64,000 nucleotides of DNA from Micromussa lordhowensis (lineage: Eukaryota > Cnidaria > Anthozoa > Scleractinia > Lobophylliidae): positions 20,001 to 84,000 of the forward strand of contig CAXHUQ010000746.1 of the NCBI GenBank assembly GCA_964020085.1, written 5' to 3'. Positions 55,889 to 64,000 of the stretch are shown in pieces. A program made the position numbers and the translations under genes. Positions within the stretch are counted from its first letter, which is position 1. Each line of letters begins with the position of its first letter. The notes beneath the pieces were generated by a model. That model was not told the origin of the DNA and searched no databases. It worked only from the letters and a program-made list of their open reading frames with translations.

Positions 55889-56190
55889 TTAAGATAAATA
55901 GTGTTTCATTTTATTGTTTTTAACTGTAAATTCATTTCACCATCCTTGATGTCACTAAAACCTGTCGGTACCAAGTTCAAACCATGACATTAGATAATTC
56001 GTTGCTTTATCAAGATGGGCCAATGTGACTTATAAATATGTAGTTGTGACTTTCTCCTCTGAACCCCAGAAAAGGCCTGTATAGGAGGCTAAACCAACAC
56101 ACGTTATGATATTTTTTTTATATTGTCACTACACTTTACTTATGTGACTTAAGGATAACTTGGGGGTTTCATTTGATTTATATCTGACGC
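55889..56190. other. Flank 3' of the TMBIM gene
   Basis: This short AT-rich stretch probably contains the TMBIM 3' UTR (minus strand). Nothing else was seen. Confidence 0.4.
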
Positions 56191-59100
56191 TCAGTTGCTG
56201 CCTCGTCCAAATATTGCCAGAAGCAGTAAGAAGATGCGAATGATATCCATGTAAAGAATCAGTGACGCAAAGATGTATTCCTCAGGAGTCAACTCGTACT
56301 TTCTACCACCCATAACCAGCTGCACGTCATAGGCAAGGAACTAAGGAGAGATAAGTGCTGGTGTTACTTCAGATGTTAAAAGGAGTTTCAAGCACAATTA
56401 TTTAGTAATGAATGCTAGGAACAAGGCCTCTTCCAGAGACATAAATATCAAAACCTTCATCAGCCACTACATGCCCAAAGAAAACCTAGCTAATACGTTT
56501 TCCTTATAGAGAAAGTTAATTGGCCTGTCAGTGGGTTCCACTGTATTCATTACACTTATCATGGGCTGATTAACATTGCATCAAATTTGCTTTAATTTTC
56601 TTGCCCAAGATCCTTGTTTTGAATAAATATTGGTAGCAGTAAACCATCAAACCACCAAGATTTTTGTATTCAAAGCAGATATTGCAACTGAGTTGTGTCA
56701 GCAGCTGTGCAAACTTTCCTTTCCTTTTCATACCCAAAACAGATCACTAGGCTCCACTCAATACAAAGAATTTGACCTTCAATTTCAATTTCTTGCTTCT
56801 AGATGAAGTCTGTAAATCCATTTTACACAATGGACATTCATATTTCATACAACCACAACTTGATCATCACAGCAACATGTACACTTAAGAAAGAAAAAAA
56901 TCATTTGGCAAAAAATGTCTGAAAACTTACTGCAACAAAGACTAAGGCTAACAAGCCTCCAATGACAATTTTTCCAGCCTGTGATGGGAGAAAAATGTTA
57001 AAATAAGAAATGAGCAATATTATTGTAAATTTAACACCAAGATCAAGGGACATACATTTAAAAGTATTGCAAATTAAAGGCAACACCAAAATTGTTAAAT
57101 CCAAAGTTCAAGACCTGTTGTCCAAAATTGAAAATAAAAAATTAACTCAAACTACTCTAGGAGTTAAGTTATTTTGCTACCGAAGCTGCACATACCGTGG
57201 TACTCAGAGCCAACCAAAGAGGAGTGAAGATGCTGAGGAAAAAAATGGCCAAAGCGGCACAGAAAAGTACGCCACCCCAGGTGGTGAAATCATACTGTTG
57301 ATATTAAAGCCAAAAACAAGTATTAATAACATGGTGGATAGTTCATCTGAATTCCCACATTCTCACAAGATTGACCTAGCAATAAATGAAAGCTCTCTTT
57401 TGCTTAAATTGCAAGATCTGTTTTAATGAAAATATCAGATAAAAAAATATTTGAAACAAGCAGTACCACATGAAAGTATTGCTCAACAGCTTTCATTTGA
57501 ATGTTCACACATGGTTTCATCTAAAGAGACTGACATTGTAAAAACTATAGAGACAAAATAATAGTAATTTGAGTTGCACACAGTTGGATTCAAATAAATC
57601 AGTACCGGTAAATCTCACCTTGGTCTGACAGGCAAAAATCATGACAGAAGCACACACAAGCTGAAAGAAAATAATACAATAAAACAAAATCAACTGGAAG
57701 TTAAATTGCACTTCAAGTGTAGCTGCCACCAGTGTGCAAAGAAAACCAATTTGGAAGCTAACCCTTCCAGCCCTGTAACTATCAATGATGTCCTAACCCA
57801 AAACTCATTAATTACACTTAGTTTCCAAATACGTCCTGATTATAAAATCAATATGACATTGAATGAATAATAAATATTATTTACTACAATAATTCTATAT
57901 CTTACAATAAGTCTTTAATTTGAATTTCTTTACAAATTTCTGCCAAATATTTTTACTTGCCCATCAGGCAAACAAAGGAGGGAATCCACTTGCACAACTG
58001 TAGAATCAATAAGCCTTGATAAGACTAGCATAAAAAAACTTCCTTTCACACTCATCTGATAGCACTGTAAAAGTGGAGCTTCCTTAGCTCAAACTTTTTT
58101 AAATAGCAAATTTGCAAAAGTTACTTACAGTGGTGACACCCATCATGATCAGCACAATATTTGTCTCATGGAAGCTGTAGGTAAAGAAATCAAATGTTCA
58201 AGTGTGGAACTCAAATGAGGCTTGAATTCTCCTAATTTGAATTGTTCAAGCTTCTGCCCAACTCTCATATTTCATCCTGGGATTTTAGTGCCTCTATAAA
58301 TACTAATTCTCAAAGCTTACTAAGAGGACCATACCGACGTCAAGCATTGTTATTAGCAAAATATGGGTAGAATCAAAATAAAAAATTGAATGTTTGAATT
58401 TCTTGGGGTTGAAAATGTTTTACACCCTGTACTTATCAGATAAAGGAAAACACTAAGTGAGAGCAGCCACAGAACATTACTTTACTTTACCCTAACATCC
58501 AGACATCTGCGACAGATTTATACAAGTGATCTAGAGTACAGTTGTCAAGTATGGCGTTTAATATTAATAGCAACTACCAATGAGGTCATACAATCCTTTC
58601 CAGCACTTGTCTGAGGCACTTGTCTAATGTAAAAAATGGGTACTGGCAAACTTAATGCTGGGGGTAACCCTGCAATGGACTAGCATCCCATCCAAGGGGA
58701 GTAGAAATACTCCTAGGTAGGTGTTTCATGCTACAGAAACTAGGATAAGCTCCAGCCTGATGGGCCACTTGGCTTGTATGCAGACTCAAACCCTTTCACA
58801 ACTCAGATATTTTTGAACCAAGATAAATGTTGCTACCACAAATTGAATACATTTAACATGACGATAATTATAATTTCATTCTGACTAAGATTTTCCATAC
58901 CTGGAAATTACTCCAACAAGATAGGACAAAGACAAAGTCTAAAAGAAATGAAAGTTAGATCATTGATTATTGTCAAGAACAACAAAGTAATTTGGCAACA
59001 ATCCTTTTTTACAAACTATAGAATGATATTATGTCATATTTTTCATTACTTAAACACAGAGCGAGCCTATAAAAGACAAGGACATGCCACCTTTGAAGCA

Positions 59101-62100
59101 CTTTGTTGGCTTTTTTGCGTAATGGTGGAAAGTCTAAATAACAGTCAGGAAGAAATAGCATTTTTTTGTTAAAACAGCGGAGTCATTTACATGGAATAAA
59201 ATAAAGTAAAGAAAAAAAAATAAAGTGGAAATAAATTGAAAGAACAAACTTAATGAATTCTCTTTATCTGTTGGGCAGTCAGTTCCACCAACTAAAATAG
59301 CAAAGCTGATGCCTGATCAACCAGCAACCTGTTTCCATTTATCTGAGCATGCTGAGAACGAAAACAAGTCTGGTAAGAGGTGATTTTGGTTAGCCTGTGA
59401 ACACAGACTGATTTTAGTGGGATACTCAAAATTATTCAGATTGATTGATTGTGCAAACAAAATTGTGCAAATTGAACAATGCTGAGTTATTCTTCAAACT
59501 GTTCTATATGCAAAGTAAAGAAGTTTGAAACAAAGTACTACAAAGAAAACAAAGAGAACTTGAAAAGGGCAAAGTAAGATTTGGCCTGAATATTGACGTT
59601 AGAAAGAGATGGAAGACTCTTGGCTGAGTAATCAAGGTCGAGGTAAGGGTTCAGCCGAAGCCGAAGGCAAAAATTGTGTTCGTAAAAAGACAGACTGAAT
59701 TTGAGCAGCAAGAGTACAAAAACAGCCAATGCTCACCTAATATAATCTCTTTTACATAACTGGCTCAACCCAGATATAATAATGTTTTGTTTTGGAACCG
59801 GCTTGCATTCAACTTCTTTGCAATGCACAAATCCATGTTTATTAAATTAATCGGCTGCATTGTCATCTGGCGCGCACTTGTATCTGGGATCTTTTATGAG
59901 TTTTACTTTTCAAACTTGTTTCTCAACCACGTTAATCCAGAAAGAAGCAAAGAGACTCCATTTTCTTTTCTGGCATTAAAGAAACTAGACACAGCATTTT
60001 TTAAATTTGGGTAAGAAGATCGAATTCACATGATACGCTTTAACAAGTGGAAAAAAATTATGAAGTTGAAATAAAAAAGTCAATTATCTTTCTAAACTCT
60101 TCTTCTGAAGTGATTGTTTAATTCACAAAGTATTACTTACTTCTATTTAATAAAACAGGAAATCACACCCGATCACTCCAGAATTTTGTGACAACTCGGG
60201 TGCGTTAAAATTAGACTCAAATGAATAAACCAATCAAATGGGGGCATTGGCTGTCCATTGTGATTAGCAGGCTGAACATCTCAGCCTCGTTATATAGGAT
60301 CACTCCATGTTTAAATTGTACTTACAAATAGTGCCAACAAAATGACGTTTGATGGGTAGCTTCTCCTAAAAAATAAAAATAGTATTTGTTTAAGCATTAG
60401 CGTACAATGATGCATATTCAGTGCATTTTTACATCCAGGTGCCTAGAAACAAGAAAATTATTTTTCTTTGTGTTGTATAACCTGAAACAAGACAGAAGTT
60501 GCAGAAAATTCCCACAAGTTTCAACAAAATGACGTTTGATGGGTAGCTTCTCCTAAAAAATAAAAATAGTATTTGTTTAAGCATTAGCGTACAATGATGC
60601 ATATTCAGTGCATTTTTACATCCAGGTGCCTAGAAACAAGAAAATTATTTTTCTTTGTGTTGTATAACCTGAAACAAGACAGAAGTTGCAGAAAATTCCC
60701 ACAAGTTTTTGTTTTATTCTTGAGGTGACAAAAATGATTGAAACTCACCTCACTCCTTCACAGCACACCAGTACAAAATACAGCACAAAGAAGACCACAC
60801 TGAAAACAACAATAAAATGCAAGAATGATGCTTGTATCTCAAAACTGGAGCTTTGCTTCTTTCAAGGATGTCTTTCTAATCTCCCCCATCCCTGGTCTCC
60901 AGCTCAGCATGGAAGGAACCCAGACAACTCTGGGTACAGTAATACGTGATGTAACACGATAATTGTAATTAGAAAGAGGAACCTCACAAGCTTGGTCAAT
61001 AAACGATTTATTACATGACATTATGAACACTATTTTCTTGCCGAAAACAGGGGGTAATCCCAAACAGGTAAGACAATCCCATCTTGCCCACTCAGGTAGC
61101 CAATTGATCACAGCAAAGGATTTGCCCCATCTTGCCCGCTTGCAGAGTTAGATAAATAATTAAAGTTATTCTACCTTAATGACTAGGTTGTACTTACTAT
61201 GCTGAAATGTACAAGCCCATGCTCTCTTGTGCAAAACCTCTCACTTTATCACTACAAAAGAAAAATATTACAAATTTTCTGCATTTAGAACTACTTAACA
61301 CACAATCAAAAAGAGCACTTCAACGAAGGTCTGACAAATCTTTACAAACCCCTCCCTCAGGCGAGATTACACAATAACAGTATGGAAGTAGGGGAAGGAT
61401 TTTGCAAAGATTTGTCATGTCAAAAAACATGTGAGGGAGATGGAGGGGAGCTCCAGGGCATGCTGGATGACGTGTTTGGGATCAGGGTAATGGTACAATC
61501 ATGTTAGAAAAAGTGATTTGAGAAAAAACTTTGCAAAAGTCGCTAATTAAAAATTCTCAGATTGTCGCAAAAGTATTCGAAAACAAATCTTTTGACTTCT
61601 TTTTGTGTTTGCTTGGTTTCGTGAAAGCAATGAAAGTTAGGCATTCGAGCGAATTTTTGGACTGTGTTCAAAATGTTAAGGCAAAGAGTTGCCAATTATT
61701 ATAAAAATAAAAACAAATTGCAGAGCATGAAAAGGCCTAGGTACAAGCTACAGTGTTCTGCACGACTTGTAGGTAGCTGTTTTCCCTGTAAGGTTGCTTA
61801 AGAAAGGACAACAGGAGACAAAGGTAAACTATTCATTCTTGTCATTCCGTTATTTAATCTCTTCGTACTCAGCAAGATTGTGTGTTCTCTGTGGTGACAT
61901 CTACTTCAAGTTCACAACAATTTTGATTATTAAAAACTAGATCATTGGATAATGCAATTCAAGAGTTTTCATTGGCTTAGCCATCATGATATATGAGCCA
62001 CCATACCATGCACTACAAATATGGTAAGCATGAGCGTAATTTTTTGTGGGATGTTTTGATTTTTATTTCATTCCAGTTTTCTATATTTTGCAATGTTAAA

Positions 62101-62512
62101 TTAATAAAACAACACTCCACTTGTGCTGGTTTGATATGAGATGGGTATAGCTAACTCGGCGCCATGCGTCTTGTTGTCTATCTACTGTCTCACATCCAAT
62201 GTGCCCTTGTGTAATAATAAATAATTGGAAAATTGAACATATTAACAATATGGTAAAACTGTTGTTTAATTTGTGATGTAAGATAACCAAAAGTGCATAA
62301 CCATTAGATTCTTACTTGAATATGAACAAGCAAATAGTTCCCACAGTTGTTAACAGCTGCAGCATCAGGACAGCAAACACCTGCAAAACATGATGAAGCC
62401 AACTTAATTTGCAAACATGTCAATAAGTATTCCTGGTCATTATTAACTAATTTAGGCAAGATGAGTTAGTAGTAATTGAATTACTACTAACTCATCTTTA
62501 CTACAAATAACT

Positions 62513-62554
<42 letters not shown>

Positions 62555-63519
62555 GCAATGCATTTGTCAGCGCATCTAAAATTCTCAATGCGCTTACAGT
62601 GAGAAGCTAAAACTCTCAATCATTTACACAATCTTAGGTAACGAAAAAATAAGTCGATAAAATGCGTCTTGTTGTCTATCTACTGTCTCTGTGTAATTAT
62701 TACATGGAGGGCATAAACTAAAGGCTATGAATTCAAACAACAGAAGACATGGAAATTGTCATTTTCACCCAGATGGTGATCCATCCTCTTTGTTCAATAT
62801 TTCAAAGCCTAACAATAATCCTCTCGTTTGAAAATGAGTATACCAGACAAATTTCTGTTGCAAAAAATACCTCACTGCTGAAAATTTCAAATAACACATC
62901 TTTTGTAACTGATATTGCAAGCTGGGACATCTTTTATCATATTTTGTGGACATGCTGATAAATTCGCTATGTTTTGAAAGTCAGATCAAACTGATGAAAC
63001 AGGGAAAGCTTCTGAAAATTTCTCTGTCAGTCATCTTCAGGAAAATTTGAATTAAAATTATACTGATGAATGGATCATTACTTGATCAGACTGTACTGCA
63101 GACAAAATGGACAAAAAATGTATTAATTGCCTTGAATCTCAGAATGCAAGACATTGCAAAGACTTGATGACTAGGTAGTCATGGACACTTCCATTTTTAG
63201 GACAAAATTCCTGGCTTAGCCTGGCATAAAGAATAGCTGAGCAATGAATTGAAATAGCCATTTTTAATTGATTCAGAAGCCAAATCTTTCCATACTTTAA
63301 AAGTCAAGGTATTAGGTTTTGCTGATAAATAGTTTGGAACCTGAACAGGGCCCTAAAAGGAAGGTGACTAAGATTGACGCTGAGCTAACTACTCCATCCA
63401 CACAGCTCTTCTCCCTGACCACTGAACAGATGAACCTTGCACATTAGCAATGTTACAAATTAACATAATTATATTAACAAGGATATAATGATATGACAGA
63501 CTCACCCGCCTTATAAATC
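56191..63519 (-). CDS. TMBIM/Lifeguard (BAX inhibitor-1 family) protein, N-terminus outside window
   Basis: Multi-pass ER/Golgi membrane protein family controlling calcium leak and cell death. Eleven in-phase exons: 63506-63519 (14 nt, FIRR), 62316-62380, 61198-61251, 60749-60799, 60326-60365, 58901-58938, 58129-58174, 57619-57660, 57196-57294, 56931-56978 and 56191-56340, about 215 aa to the stop. The order is RRVFAVLMLQLLTTVGTICL, GFAQESMGLYISA, VVFFVLYFVLVCCEGVR, RSYPSNVILLALF, LSLSYLVGVISSF, HETNIVLIMMGVTT, then YDFTTWGGVLFCA, AGKIVIGGLLALVFVA and the family end ELTPEEYIFASLILYMDIIR. Six or seven membrane helices are evident. A 187-bp tandem duplication includes part of the 60326 exon. 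The paralogue (GRINA, FAIM2 or TMBIM1 type) is unresolved. Confidence 0.9.
58631..58788 (+). mobile_element. SINE 3' part (copy B)
   Basis: Tail of the same SINE as 49846-50142: GGTACTGGCAAACTTAATGC, GGTAACCCTGCAATGGACTAG, GAGTAGAAATACTCCTAGG, CCTGATGGGCCACTTGGC. The head is missing. It lies in a TMBIM intron. Confidence 0.75.
60335..60708. repeat. Perfect 187-bp tandem duplication spanning a TMBIM exon edge
   Basis: CAACAAAATGACGTTTGATG starts at 60335 and again at 60522. Both copies run to CCCACAAGTTT without a difference that I saw. The left copy overlaps the exon at 60326-60365. The right copy repeats 31 bp of that exon with its acceptor but lacks the donor. Confidence 0.92.
62460..62496. 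repeat. 37-bp perfect palindrome
   Basis: GATGAGTTAGTAGTAATT, one central G, then the exact complement AATTACTACTAACTCATC. It lies just left of a TAA microsatellite in a TMBIM intron. Confidence 0.9.
62513..62554 (+). repeat. (TAA)n microsatellite
   Basis: About 14 uninterrupted TAA units, followed by a Pol III or LINE-unlike AGCAATGCATTTGTC sequence. It is in a TMBIM intron. Confidence 0.95.
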
Positions 63520-64000
63520 CTGTGATCAAAATATATCCAGCAAACAGAGAAAAAAAAGACATTGAAATTTTTAGTACGAAGTATATTAAAGTACCAGTGT
63601 AATAGAGCTGTCATCAATCGAGTGTCGTAAAACCAAAACCAAGCAAATTGCTGCCTATTAGACTACTCAGCCAATCGCGAACCGTAGTAAAACCAAAGTA
63701 ATTGCCTTATTTCTTTCGACACTCAAAATGAAAACTACTCTAACAGTTACTGCAGTTATGAATAATAATCAAAATATTGCAACAAGGGAATGAAGTACAT
63801 GTAATCACAATTGAAAAACGCTGATCTAATTTTATTTATTTGGCGAATCACTGTATTGGAATGAATATGCATCGTCTAGTTGGTTTCATTCATATTGTTT
63901 GGAGAAATAAAATGTCTGTTTGAACTGGCTTTAATAAAATAATTCCAAACAAGGCTGCTAGAAACTATTTTTTGCATACATCATTTCTCAACAATGAAGG
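63520..64000. other. TMBIM intron running off the right edge
   Basis: AT-rich intron upstream of the 14-nt exon. The N-terminal exons of TMBIM must lie beyond 64000. No other feature seen. Confidence 0.5.

Overview
This is an animal nuclear window, most likely from a cnidarian and probably an anthozoan such as a stony coral. The evidence is short exons separated by AT-rich introns with GT..AG junctions, several animal housekeeping genes, and dense small inverted-repeat elements, tRNA-derived SINEs, L2/CR1-like LINEs and a BEL/Pao element. The species is my inference. Every exon boundary was read by eye from splice consensus and reading phase, with no transcript support.

Layout. 1-6.1 kb: an unrecognised coding-like exon, an irregular 15-bp motif array, the last exon of a GT31 glycosyltransferase (+), a tRNA-like sequence, a TTAA-bounded MITE and a decayed extracellular-domain exon. 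6.5-13.2 kb: a YBEY-type rRNA-maturation endoribonuclease gene (-), with a 3.8-kb inverted-repeat transposon in it that itself carries one LINE nested inside another. 13.6-19.7 kb: a ten-exon TPR gene resembling the RPL4 assembly chaperone ACL4 (+), divergent from YBEY across a 338-bp gap; its last exon is tandemly duplicated. 21.1-27.2 kb: a complete nine-exon polypeptide GalNAc-transferase (-). 28.4-32.65 kb: a complete eight-exon beta-tubulin (-, 445 aa). 34.1-51.0 kb: CIR1 (-), with a 10.6-kb transposon in one intron. 51.15-53.9 kb: a four-exon DUF2236/mpaB-type gene (+) that shares a 176-bp gap with CIR1. 56.2 kb to the right edge: a TMBIM/Lifeguard (BAX-inhibitor-1 family) membrane protein gene (-) whose N-terminus lies outside.

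The most interesting structure is a pair of transposons, 7525-11356 and 38900-49529. They share a 14-bp terminal inverted repeat, the same short sequences outside it, candidate 9-bp target duplications (7/9 and 9/9 matches) and homologous ~120-bp subterminal arrays rich in TCGA or GAGTCG palindromes. The larger one holds, on its minus strand, at least three in-phase exons ending in a nuclear-localisation-like tail, a protein I do not recognise. It was later hit by a LINE and by a BEL/Pao element whose two 270-bp LTRs I read as identical.

The host genes are functionally unrelated housekeeping genes. Their visible links are positional: two head-to-head pairs (YBEY/ACL4-like and CIR1/mpaB-like) and introns that tolerate heavy transposon loads.
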